DNA from: Sporocytophaga sp.
GTDB taxonomy: Bacteria > Bacteroidota > Bacteroidia > Cytophagales > Cytophagaceae
Length of the DNA: 64,000 nt
Reading direction: 5' to 3'
NCBI RefSeq assembly: GCF_017745095.1
Contig: NZ_JAGHZZ010000011.1
Span: 1-64,000, forward strand
The notes below the pieces were generated by a model that had not been told where the DNA came from, searched no databases, and saw nothing but the letters and a program-made list of their open reading frames with translations. A program made the translations under genes and the position numbers. Below, piece after piece: positions 8,858 to 16,208 of this stretch. Every line of letters begins with the position of its first letter. Position 1 is the stretch's first letter.

Positions 8858-10339
8858 TTATTTCTTAAACTCTAGTAACTGAAACTTATTTGTCCTTTTA
8901 TTCAGGTACCCCAGAATTACGTTTTGTTTATATGCTGTTGTATTGTTGACCTCTGGTCCTGCAGGTCCGAATTTATCTTCTTTATAATCTGTAATCTTTT
9001 GCATCGCACTCTTAGGAATGTTGCCTTCAACGTGTTCAAAGGTATCGTCAAACAAACTTTCGAAATGTACAAGATTTATTCTTGTCATTGTCGGACCGCT
9101 GTTTGGAAAGTAAGAGGAATATCCGAACCCTGGATAACCGTATCCAAGCGATGCTGTAGTATACGGACTGAAGGATGACCCGGAACTTATGGGAGTACCC
9201 GTACCAGCACCTTTATATACAGTAAATTCTTCATATGAACCTATTTGTACTGCCAGCTTATTTTTCTCTGTTTTATTGACAACGATAGCAATGTCTCCAC
9301 CAAGTGCTTTTTTGAAGAACTGTGAAGTCTTTCTTATTATTTTCTCATCATTGTTATCAAAACCCACTATAATGCCTTCCTGCACCATTGGGGAGTTAGC
9401 TATGTTCACTTCATTTTCTTCAGGGAAAATATTGTATGTAGCCAACAGACTCATGGTGTCAAGGTTGAGCACGGTGAGGTTCATCTGGTCAGGATTCATG
9501 CTTATCCTGAATAGAGTATTGTCAGTAATGAAGCTATTACCTTGTTGCCTTGACACGTTGGTTGTTCTTTCAAGTGTAAAGTTCAGCTTTTTATATACGG
9601 AGGTTTTTTTATATGTATCTATCTCTATCAGATGTGTTCTGTCTGCATCGTCAAAGGTGAAGAAGATTTTACCTTTGGAGTGATACAGTTTTTTATCTGA
9701 GTGCACAGACCTGATTGTATTAACCGTCTCGGGATTGATGTCGTCAATTACAAGTGGTTTTTCCTCTTCAGTGCCATCGCTTTTTCGGCTGAGTCTTCCG
9801 TAGAATGTCGGGAATTCCATATTGTACATGTCTGCCTGAAGTGTCGCTACATGTGGAGAGATGGTATATACGCTCACATCATTCTTATACTGCATTACTG
9901 TTAGTATATAGAATTTGCCATCCATATTAAAGCCTTTAAGTACCTGTTCTTTTGGCTGAAGGACAAAGAACTTTTCGTAAGACTGTTCTCCTGTAACTCT
10001 GTTAACTTTCAGTTGAGATAAAATATTGGACTTTGGATGATGAAAGTAGAACACGGCATATATAGAATCTATCAGGCCACCGAGTATTTCTTCTTTCTTT
10101 TCATCGGCACTTCTTTTATAAACAGTTTTCCTCTGCTCATTAAAATCATCAGAAAGTATAATGGTTTGATATTGTTTGTTCGTCTTAAACAAAAATGCAA
10201 GCCCTTTACCAGCCTGAGCTACAGAATATACATCCTTCGGATTTTGAATAGTAAGGTTTAGCGCGGTAATCTCGTGTTGTGCATTGGCTGTCATTGTCAT
10301 GCAAAAGACAATGGTCAGCAGTAAAATACCTTTTCTCAT
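8858..10339 (-). CDS. Secreted protein of unknown function
   Basis: A 493-residue protein with a clear signal peptide (MRKGILLLTIVFCMTMTANA, cut before QHE). The mature part is rich in short beta strands with repeated phrases such as YSVAQAGKGLAFLFKT and DGKFYILTVMQYKNDVSVYTI, suggesting a propeller-like fold that compares states. A Gly/Tyr/Ser-rich low-complexity segment (about residues 378-420, YGYPGFGYSSYFP) interrupts it. There is no sorting domain, so it is probably periplasmic or outer-membrane associated. I recognise no family. It stands alone; the 262 bases upstream contain a 7-bp hairpin in what would be its 5' leader. Confidence 0.65.
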   Translation of the reverse strand: MRKGILLLTIVFCMTMTANAQHEITALNLTIQNPKDVYSVAQAGKGLAFLFKTNKQYQTIILSDDFNEQRKTVYKRSADEKKEEILGGLIDSIYAVFYFHHPKSNILSQLKVNRVTGEQSYEKFFVLQPKEQVLKGFNMDGKFYILTVMQYKNDVSVYTISPHVATLQADMYNMEFPTFYGRLSRKSDGTEEEKPLVIDDINPETVNTIRSVHSDKKLYHSKGKIFFTFDDADRTHLIEIDTYKKTSVYKKLNFTLERTTNVSRQQGNSFITDNTLFRISMNPDQMNLTVLNLDTMSLLATYNIFPEENEVNIANSPMVQEGIIVGFDNNDEKIIRKTSQFFKKALGGDIAIVVNKTEKNKLAVQIGSYEEFTVYKGAGTGTPISSGSSFSPYTTASLGYGYPGFGYSSYFPNSGPTMTRINLVHFESLFDDTFEHVEGNIPKSAMQKITDYKEDKFGPAGPEVNNTTAYKQNVILGYLNKRTNKFQLLEFKK

Positions 10340-10385
10340 AATTATACTCCCTTAAGACAACGGTGCATTCTCGCTGAATTCGCAC

Positions 10386-10403
10386 GTTCCCTCATAAGGG
10401 AAC
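10386..10403 (-). promoter_or_regulatory. Hairpin in the leader of the 8858-10339 gene
   Basis: GTTCCCT (10386-10392) pairs with AGGGAAC (10397-10403) across a 4-base loop, flanked by CTGAA and TTCAG arms further out. It lies about 47 bases before the minus-strand start and is not followed by a T-run, so it may be an mRNA leader structure or binding site. Purpose unknown. Confidence 0.3.
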
Positions 10404-10601
10404 TGATCGCTCCGTTCAGAAAAATGCCGCTATCATGTTGGCTACGATAGGAAAACAGGTATTTTTTTCTTTAGTTTTTTTTATATCAAAAGCTTGTAAT
10501 ATTTTTTATCATTTCGTACATTTACTTTGACTTATAATATTCATTAGCAAATAATTAAATTTTTTTAATAGTATAAAAACGCATACTAAAAATTATAAGA
10601 A

Positions 10602-10901
10602 ATGAATAAAATTAGAATTCTCCCTTATTTACTTGTCTTATTTATTGTATCTCCCTTAAGTACTTATGCAGCCGGTGAGCGCAAGTATGAAACAATTGCA
10701 ATCGGGTCGTTCTTTGCTCTTGCTCTTATTGCTTTGGTTGTCTACTATCTCAAGTGGAAAATGAGTACTAGCACAGGGGACAAATTTATTTACAGACAAG
10801 TGGAAGAAATCCGTAATGGAAGACGGGTTGTTGTAAACAAGAAGTTTAAAGTAGTGCATGACAAACAAGATAAAAAAGTAAAAAGACGTCCAGGGGCTTA
10901 A
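10602..10901 (+). CDS. Small membrane protein, unknown function
   Basis: A 99-residue protein. Residues 1-24 look like a signal peptide (LLVLFIVSPLSTYAAG), followed by a single membrane helix at about 33-51 (IAIGSFFALALIALVVYYL). The C-terminal half is strongly basic (NGRRVVVNKKFKVVHDKQDKKVKRRPG) and would lie in the cytoplasm. The layout suggests a bitopic inner-membrane protein; the basic tail could contact nucleic acid, ribosome or membrane surface, but this is conjecture. No known family. It is a single-gene unit followed by a strong terminator. Confidence 0.65.
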   Translation: MNKIRILPYLLVLFIVSPLSTYAAGERKYETIAIGSFFALALIALVVYYLKWKMSTSTGDKFIYRQVEEIRNGRRVVVNKKFKVVHDKQDKKVKRRPGA

Positions 10902-10926
10902 ACCTGATCTTATTAATTGAATATTT

Positions 10927-10958
10927 AAAAGCTCTCTGGTTAGAAGAGCTTTTTTTTC
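10927..10958 (+). terminator. Intrinsic terminator
   Basis: AAAAGCTCT (10927-10935) pairs with AGAGCTTTT (10945-10953), followed by T's to 10958. It lies 25 bases after the small membrane protein gene. Confidence 0.8.
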
Positions 10959-11077
10959 ATTATTGTGAGTTAAATCTGATGAAGTGGTTTTACCAATTTT
11001 ATATTCCGCGCAATTCTCAATACCAGCCTTTATTATGTCGACTTTTTTCAAGAGCGTTTGAAGTTTTAAATTTTCTT

Positions 11078-11233
11078 TTAGAAGTTCTTTAACACAATTT
11101 TTTTCAGGTAAATTAATCCTGTCTCGATGCCCGCGCCAATATTCAATATATCGTTGAAGAAGTTACCGGAATAATCAGGTATCCCTGTATATATCCATTC
11201 TGTTTGCTCTTCATTTTCTTGTATTAAACCCAT
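11078..11233 (-). CDS. Possible small protein, 51 residues
   Basis: Within an otherwise empty 510-base stretch (10902-11414), the minus strand opens from an ATG at 11233 to a TAA at 11078. The peptide starts MGLIQENEEQTEWIYTGIPD, continues with YSGNFF and a Gly/Ile stretch (ILNIGAGIETGLIYL), and ends KKIVLKNF. The mix of acidic N-terminus and amphipathic C-terminus looks more like a protein than random sequence, and no gene overlaps it on the other strand. No ribosome-binding site or -7 box is clear. No family recognised. Confidence 0.35.
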   Translation of the reverse strand: MGLIQENEEQTEWIYTGIPDYSGNFFNDILNIGAGIETGLIYLKKIVLKNF

Positions 11234-11414
11234 ATTTCATGTGTTTCAATATGGCCTTAACTGGCCGGCAAAAAGATTGTTTATGAGTTGTTCATTTCCT
11301 TCCGAAAATTTTTTTTTCTCCCTGCCCATTTTTTTGATTTCGATATCAAAATAAAGTTTTCATATACTTAGATTGAAAAGGTGGGAAATTGTTTGTCCTT
11401 GATTGAGAATTATT

Positions 11415-11861
11415 TCAATGAGGCAATTTTTCCCTGAAATAACCATAAACCCAAGTTCCCGCAATGGCGCTCAGCAAGGATATAATAATAACAGTTGCAC
11501 CTGTTCCTACTTGAGCAAATAATGGTCCTGGACAAGCTCCTGTCATGGCCCAGCCGAGCCCAAACAACAAGCCCCCATATATTTGTCCTTTATTGAATGT
11601 CTTTGGATGAAATTTTATTTCTTCCCCACTAAGGGTTTTGATGTTGAATTTTTTTATTAGTAAAACGGAGATTAATCCGGTTGCAACAGCACTTCCAATT
11701 ACACCATACATGTGGAAAGATTCCAGCCTGAACATTTCCTGAATGCGGAACCAGCTTATGATTTCAGCTTTTACAAATACGATTCCGAAAGCTATCCCAA
11801 CTATCGCGTATTTTAAATAATGCCACCAAGGGGCAGATTGATTTATTTCCTGATGAGTCAT
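11415..11861 (-). CDS. YeeE/YedE-family half-transporter (second half)
   Basis: A 148-residue membrane protein of the YeeE/YedE sulfur-transport family. It has about four hydrophobic segments and the signature GLLFGLGWAMTGACPGPLFAQVG, in which the Cys of the TGACPGP motif is a presumed thiol-relay or binding residue. The full-length YeeE transporter in other bacteria carries two such halves in one chain; here they are separate genes, and the other half lies 12 bases upstream. Together they probably import thiosulfate or another reduced sulfur compound. It is the last gene of the sulfur operon. Confidence 0.8.
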   Translation of the reverse strand: MTHQEINQSAPWWHYLKYAIVGIAFGIVFVKAEIISWFRIQEMFRLESFHMYGVIGSAVATGLISVLLIKKFNIKTLSGEEIKFHPKTFNKGQIYGGLLFGLGWAMTGACPGPLFAQVGTGATVIIISLLSAIAGTWVYGYFREKLPH

Positions 11862-11873
11862 TTGAATAAAATT

Positions 11874-12443
11874 TTAAAGAGAAAGAATAAGTGGAAGAAT
11901 TAGATTAGCCATGATAAAACCTCCTATCATAAAGCAAATAGTTGCTATTAAGGATGGCCATTGAAGTGTTGACAATCCCATGATGGCGTGACCACTGGTG
12001 CAGCCTCCGGCATATCTTGTTCCGAAACCAACTAGAAATCCGCCTACCACCATTAGGAGGAATCCTCTGAGTGAAAACAAGGAATTCCAATTAAATAAAT
12101 CTTCTGGCACTATGTTTTGATAATTTGTAATGCCGTATGCAGACAGGTCTGTAGCAAGCTGTTGGTTGACTAAAACTGGCTCCGGATTAGTTAGAAATGT
12201 AGCTGCTATAAATCCGCCGATAACAATGCCAACGACAAAGAATAGATTCCAGGCTTCTTTCTTCCAATCATATTGGAAAAAGGGAATTTTTGCAGGAATA
12301 CATGCAGCACAAATGTGTCTTAGGTTTGAGCTTATACCAAAGGATTTATTACCAATGAGTAAGAGAATAGGAACCGTTAGTCCGATTAATGGTCCAGCCA
12401 CGTACCATGGCCAGGGCTGAGATATAAATTCTATAATATTCAT
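11874..12443 (-). CDS. YeeE/YedE-family half-transporter (first half)
   Basis: A 189-residue membrane protein with about five hydrophobic segments and the family motif YAGGCTSGHAIMGLS, whose Cys is expected to line the substrate path. An additional Cys pair occurs in the first loop (HICAACIPA). I place the start at the ATG at 12443 (MNIIEFISQPWPWY); a longer frame begins at 12497, but its 18 extra residues are charged and unlike family members. It is separated by 12 bases from the second half-transporter and by 204 bases from the CstB-like gene upstream, so it may have its own promoter or depend on read-through. Confidence 0.85.
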   Translation of the reverse strand: MNIIEFISQPWPWYVAGPLIGLTVPILLLIGNKSFGISSNLRHICAACIPAKIPFFQYDWKKEAWNLFFVVGIVIGGFIAATFLTNPEPVLVNQQLATDLSAYGITNYQNIVPEDLFNWNSLFSLRGFLLMVVGGFLVGFGTRYAGGCTSGHAIMGLSTLQWPSLIATICFMIGGFIMANLILPLILSL

Positions 12444-12546
12444 GATGCACTTTACTTTTGGGTAAATAAAATGCCTTGATGAAGTTATAAACTTCATTGA
12501 GACATTTATTTACCGTGATGTTTTATATTTTTGAATGATAATGCGT

Positions 12547-12609
12547 CTCTGCATTTTTAGGATTATGGTATGAATTTACCTTTTTGTGTTTTTCATAACC
12601 ATAGCAGAG
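12547..12609 (-). promoter_or_regulatory. Long imperfect hairpin between cstB-like and yeeE-like genes
   Basis: CTCTGC (12547-12552) and ATGGTATGAA (12565-12574) pair with TTCATAACCAT (12592-12602) and GCAGAG (12604-12609). No T-run follows on the minus strand, so it is not a standard terminator. It could stabilise, process or attenuate the mRNA between the two parts of the sulfur operon. Confidence 0.35.
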
Positions 12610-12647
12610 CCTTTTCTGAAGCAGTTTGTACCTTCTTTATTTTTATC

Positions 12648-14063
12648 CTACACCTTCAATAATTTGCTTTGACAAACGAAATCTGTTTTGGGAACAGAAG
12701 TTTTGGCTATAGCTCCAAATCCTCCCGCTATTTCCGTAAAGTTTCTATAGCCTCTGGCCTGCAATATAGAAGCAGCCATCATGCTTCTATAGCCACCGGC
12801 GCAATGCAGATAGAAATGCTCTTTGGGATTAATATCTTTTATCCAGTCATTAATATAGGTAAGGGGTTTGTTAAATGCCTCCTGTACATGTTCTGCAGAG
12901 TATTCTGTTTCTTTTCGAACATCGATAACTTTGCTTTCTCCGATTCTGATTCTCTTTGAAAATTCTTCAGCATCTATACGGTTTACAGAGTCAGTTTCTT
13001 TTCCTTCCGCTAGCCATGATTCAAAGCCACCTTTGAGATGTCCTAAGATATTGTCAAAGCCCACTCTGCTCAGTCGGGTTACGGCATCTTCTTCTTTTCC
13101 TGGGTCTGTTACCAGTATTATTGGCTGCTTTACATCAGCAATCAGGGATCCGACCCAGGGAGCAAAGTCCCCATTCAGCCCAATGTTGATTGACTGTGGA
13201 ATAAAGGATTTGTAAAACTCCGTGTTTGCTCTTGTATCTAGTACCAGAGCATTCCTGGCTTCTGCAAGATCTTCTAATTCTGAAGGGCTGAGTGGTTTAA
13301 GTCCATGATTCAATACTTCATCAAAACTTTCATAACCTTTTTTATTCAAAGCGGCATTCAGAGGAAAGTATGCTGGTGGAGGCAATAGTCCATCGGTTAC
13401 TTCTTTTATGAAAGATGCCTTGTCTGGCTGATTCAGTGCATAATTGGTTTTTTTCTGATTGCCCAACGTGTCGATGGTTTCTTTCATCATGTTCTTTCCG
13501 CAGGCGCTTCCAGCGCCATGTGCAGGATAGACGATGATATCATCTGCGAGGGGTAATATCTTTTTCATGAGACTTTCATAAAGCATACCTGCCAGATCTT
13601 CGGCTGTGATCTGGCCTGCTTTCTGAGCCAGGTCTGGTCTTCCAACATCCCCAAGAAACAAAGTATCACCGCTGAATATAGCGTAGTCTTTTCCTTCTTC
13701 GTTTTTTAAAAGGTAAACTGTGCTTTCAAGCGTATGTCCTGGAGTATGCAATACTTTAATGGTGACGTTACCCAATTTGAACTCTTGTCCGTCAACAGCA
13801 ACTATTGAGTCAAATTCAGTGGTCGCTGTCGGGCCATAGACGATGGGCGCTCCCGTTTTTCTGCTTAGATCAAGGTGTCCCGATACAAAGTCAGCATGAA
13901 AATGAGTTTCGAAAATATATTTGATCTTCGCTCCTGCTTTTTCAGCGCGGGTTATATATGGTCCGACTTCTCTAAGAGGGTCAATGATTGCAACTTCTCC
14001 TGCAGATTCAATATAGTATGCACCCTGTGCGAGGCAACCAGTATAAATTTGTTCAACTTTCAT
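12648..14063 (-). CDS. CstB-like persulfide dioxygenase / rhodanese fusion
   Basis: A 471-residue three-domain enzyme. Residues about 1-240 are a metallo-beta-lactamase fold with iron-ligand motifs ETHFHADFVSGH, HTPGHTLEST, SGDTLFLGDVGRPDL and YPAHGAGSACG, as in persulfide dioxygenases of the ETHE1/CstB group; the ADF in the first motif is typical of CstB. The middle domain (about 255-350) is rhodanese-like but has Asp-Pro (LVTDPGKEE) where the catalytic Cys should be, so it is a pseudo-rhodanese. The last domain has a proper active-site loop (HCAGGYRS). The expected reaction oxidises persulfide to sulfite, with the rhodanese then making thiosulfate. The adjacent exporter and regulator fit a sulfide-detoxifying operon like the staphylococcal cst genes. 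Confidence 0.88.
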   Translation of the reverse strand: MKVEQIYTGCLAQGAYYIESAGEVAIIDPLREVGPYITRAEKAGAKIKYIFETHFHADFVSGHLDLSRKTGAPIVYGPTATTEFDSIVAVDGQEFKLGNVTIKVLHTPGHTLESTVYLLKNEEGKDYAIFSGDTLFLGDVGRPDLAQKAGQITAEDLAGMLYESLMKKILPLADDIIVYPAHGAGSACGKNMMKETIDTLGNQKKTNYALNQPDKASFIKEVTDGLLPPPAYFPLNAALNKKGYESFDEVLNHGLKPLSPSELEDLAEARNALVLDTRANTEFYKSFIPQSINIGLNGDFAPWVGSLIADVKQPIILVTDPGKEEDAVTRLSRVGFDNILGHLKGGFESWLAEGKETDSVNRIDAEEFSKRIRIGESKVIDVRKETEYSAEHVQEAFNKPLTYINDWIKDINPKEHFYLHCAGGYRSMMAASILQARGYRNFTEIAGGFGAIAKTSVPKTDFVCQSKLLKV

Positions 14064-14071
14064 AACAATAA

Positions 14072-14887
14072 TTAAGGGTGAAACAGTATTTCTTTTATTA
14101 TAATAAATAATCCAAGAACAAGTGTAAAGTAACCAAAAGCAGGTTTTAATTTATCTCCCTGTACTTTTTTTGATAAAATCGTACCAATGAAAATTCCGAA
14201 GAGTGCAAAAGAGGTGTACACAAGAAGGAAATTCCAATCAGCGGTTAAACCTGCATAAAGATCACCGGTGAATCCAATAAGAGAATTCGCTGCAATGATC
14301 AGCAATGATGTACCAATGGAAACTTTCATTGGCAGGCCCACAAGCAGTACTAATGCAGGAATTATCAGGAAGCCTCCGCCTGCTCCGACAAATCCGGTAA
14401 GTACTCCCAAAATAAATCCTTCGACAATGATCATGGGGTAATTAAATCTTACTGTCGCTGGATTAAACTCCTCTTCGGTCATTGTTTTGTTCAATTGCTT
14501 TTTGATCATAGAATAGGACGCCACAATCATTAGTATTGCAAAGGCAATCATGATCAATACTTCTTTGTTCAGTACAATTCCGGAATATTCTACGATTTTA
14601 TCTGGCAGCAGAGGTACCAGAAATCTTCTGGTCATGAAAACAGACGTGAAAGATGGTACTGAAAAAGCAATTGCAGCTCTGTAGCACAATTGCTTTTTCC
14701 TGAAATAGCTAATGGCACCGGCCAGAGAAGTAGAGCCGACAACAAAGAGTGAGTAAGCTGTAGATGTAACCGGACTTAGTTTTAAAAGATAAACCAGCAC
14801 TGGTACCGTAAGTATTGAGCCCCCCCCACCAATAAGGCCTAAAGTGAGTCCAATCAGTATCGCAAACAAATAACCTAAAATTTCCAT
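14072..14887 (-). CDS. TauE/SafE sulfite exporter family protein
   Basis: A 271-residue integral membrane protein of the TSUP family with about eight helices. Each half carries the family signature: GLTLGLIGGGGSILTVPVLVYLL near the N-terminus and GVLTGFVGAGGGFLIIPALVLL in the second half. Family members export sulfite or other sulfonate-derived anions. It precedes the CstB-like gene by only 8 bases, so the two are almost certainly cotranscribed and sulfite made by persulfide oxidation is the obvious substrate. It follows the ArsR gene by 60 bases that contain two TTACATAT repeats. Confidence 0.88.
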   Translation of the reverse strand: MEILGYLFAILIGLTLGLIGGGGSILTVPVLVYLLKLSPVTSTAYSLFVVGSTSLAGAISYFRKKQLCYRAAIAFSVPSFTSVFMTRRFLVPLLPDKIVEYSGIVLNKEVLIMIAFAILMIVASYSMIKKQLNKTMTEEEFNPATVRFNYPMIIVEGFILGVLTGFVGAGGGFLIIPALVLLVGLPMKVSIGTSLLIIAANSLIGFTGDLYAGLTADWNFLLVYTSFALFGIFIGTILSKKVQGDKLKPAFGYFTLVLGLFIIIKEILFHP

Positions 14888-14905
14888 AGCCTTAAATTCA
14901 GATAT

Positions 14906-14929
14906 TTACATATTTAAATAATTACATAT
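14906..14929. promoter_or_regulatory. Putative ArsR operator (two TTACATAT repeats)
   Basis: TTACATAT occurs at 14906-14913 and 14922-14929, 16 bases apart, between the regulator and the exporter gene. A third copy, on the other strand, is at 15295-15302 upstream of the regulator. The shared positions suggest binding sites of the ArsR protein. Confidence 0.4.
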
Positions 14930-14947
14930 ATTGAGATTAAAAAAAAC

Positions 14948-15262
14948 TCAATCGCATTCGCATTGAGCCACGCACTCGAGAATTTTTATGATGCGTTTTT
15001 CTTTTAATTCATAAACCATGTTTTTGCCCTCTCTCTGGCATTTGAGGATTTTTTTGTCTTTCATGGCAATTAAGTGGTGAGATAGCGCAGCTTGTTCTAT
15101 TTTAAGCTGTTCTTGCATTTCCCCTACATTCATTCTGGTATTCTTTTCAAGCAGCTCGATTATAGACATACGGACGGGATGTGCAATTGTCTTAAGGACA
15201 GCACAAGCTTTTTCAAGCTTTTCAATACTGATTCCGGTTTTAGAGTCTGTTGTAGATTCCAT
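14948..15262 (-). CDS. ArsR-family repressor, probably sulfur-responsive
   Basis: A 104-residue winged-helix repressor: LKTIAHPVRMSIIELL, then the recognition helix QAALSHHLIAMKDKKILKCQREGKNMVYEL. Cysteines are at 20, 75, 97, 101 and 103, the last three in a C-terminal CVAQCEC cluster. In BigR/SqrR-type members of this family a Cys pair senses persulfides by forming a polysulfide bridge, which would fit the persulfide enzyme downstream; metal sensing through the same cysteines is the alternative. I choose the ATG at 15262. The longer frame from 15355 adds 31 non-conserved residues and would overlap the gene behind it and the promoter. A -7-like TACGTTTA lies on the minus strand at 15284-15291. 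Confidence 0.85.
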   Translation of the reverse strand: MESTTDSKTGISIEKLEKACAVLKTIAHPVRMSIIELLEKNTRMNVGEMQEQLKIEQAALSHHLIAMKDKKILKCQREGKNMVYELKEKRIIKILECVAQCECD

Positions 15263-15283
15263 TCTGATATCGTTGTGATTATC

Positions 15284-15302
15284 TAAACGTAAATATATGT
15301 AA
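15284..15302 (-). promoter_or_regulatory. Promoter and operator candidate of the ArsR gene
   Basis: On the minus strand TACGTTTA (15284-15291) matches the -7 box except for the last base. Directly upstream is TTACATAT (15295-15302), the motif repeated in front of the exporter gene, so repressor binding here would block the promoter. Confidence 0.35.
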
Positions 15303-15342
15303 AAAGTTTCATATGAAAAAGAATAGATGTGATTTTCGCATT

Positions 15343-15945
15343 TTATAGCCTGCAACCGAGAACTACAAAGAAATTAACTGAATTGAATTTAGTAGTGTAA
15401 GGAGCATCTTTGTAAATATTGGACATTGGAAATTGGTAACGGGCGACCAGATGAAAAAAAGCCTTTTTAGCGAATTTATAACCAAAAGTACCGCCAGCAA
15501 AAGGAGCAATGACAAAGTCATTTAGTTTTGTAGAAGAGAGGGTGAACTCTTCTTTTTTGGAAAGATAGTACATTGGCGACATACCTGCATGTATTCCAAC
15601 AATATTGGTTTCGTGTAAAGGGTAATAATTAAGAGAAACGGGGACCTCTATATAATGATATTTTACTTTGGCAATTTTGCTGACAGCCGTGCCATTCGGT
15701 CCGGCAAAAGAAATAGCATCTTTTCCTCCAAATGTTGAATAAGTTGGTTCTATTCCAATGTCAAAAACTTTAGATATGCCTGGGAAAAAGACAATTCCAA
15801 ATGAAGGCGCAACGATAGCCGAAGTCTCCAAAGCAGAAGAATTACTTTTAATATTAGAAATATTAAACCCTCCTTTCAATCCTAATGACTGACTGAATGA
15901 GAGAACAGGTATCAGTATGAGTAAAATCAGGAGAGCCTTCTTCAT
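15343..15945 (-). CDS. Small outer-membrane beta-barrel protein (PorT-like)
   Basis: A 200-residue protein from the ATG at 15945, with signal peptide MKKALLILLILIPVLSFSQ. The mature part has the eight-stranded small-barrel pattern common in Bacteroidota: SLGLKGGFNISNIKS at the start, amphipathic strands (YHYIEVPVSLNYYP, FHLVARYQFPMSNIY), and an aromatic-rich last strand FNSVNFFVVLGCRL. The longer frame to 15990 would add a charged N-terminal extension before the signal and is unlikely. The stop lies just upstream of the ArsR start on the same strand, but there is no functional link that I can see. Substrate unknown. Confidence 0.8.
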   Translation of the reverse strand: MKKALLILLILIPVLSFSQSLGLKGGFNISNIKSNSSALETSAIVAPSFGIVFFPGISKVFDIGIEPTYSTFGGKDAISFAGPNGTAVSKIAKVKYHYIEVPVSLNYYPLHETNIVGIHAGMSPMYYLSKKEEFTLSSTKLNDFVIAPFAGGTFGYKFAKKAFFHLVARYQFPMSNIYKDAPYTTKFNSVNFFVVLGCRL

Positions 15946-16164
15946 AAATTTGAGTTTAAGAATGGAGATTTTACCGGAATTGAATTTCATCAGGAAAATC
16001 TATTTATGAACTGGAAACTTAAGCTTCTGTTTGTCTTATTACTGATTCGTTACAAATTTTAATCAGAAAATAAAAACAGAAAGGAGTGTTGAGGAATTAA
16101 CTTTCACAAGATTTTTTTCTGTTTTCCCAGATTAATGTCAAGAGTTTTTAATTATTCCGTATAT

Positions 16165-16172
16165 TATTTTTG
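16165..16172 (+). promoter_or_regulatory. -7 box of the 16209 gene; decides its start
   Basis: TATTTTTG matches TAnnTTTG exactly and overlaps the TTG at 16170, so translation must begin further down, at the ATG at 16209. No clear -33 element is seen. Confidence 0.5.
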
Positions 16173-16208
16173 TTAAATTTGATTTTACAATTTTCTCAAT
16201 TAGTTCGT

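Noticed and set aside
9189-9683. 164-residue frame opposite the 8858-10339 gene
   Set aside because: It is antisense to a gene with a good signal peptide, and its Ser/Leu/Val-rich content is what the complementary strand of such a gene yields.
10656-11051. 131-residue minus-strand frame across the small membrane protein gene
   Set aside because: It crosses a strong terminator and is antisense to a gene with a signal peptide and membrane helix.
16003-16059. 18-codon frame MNWKLKLLFVLLLIRYKF upstream of the 16209 gene
   Set aside because: Too short to judge, lies before the mapped promoter box, and hydrophobic runs are frequent in this base composition. A leader peptide cannot be excluded but is not supported.
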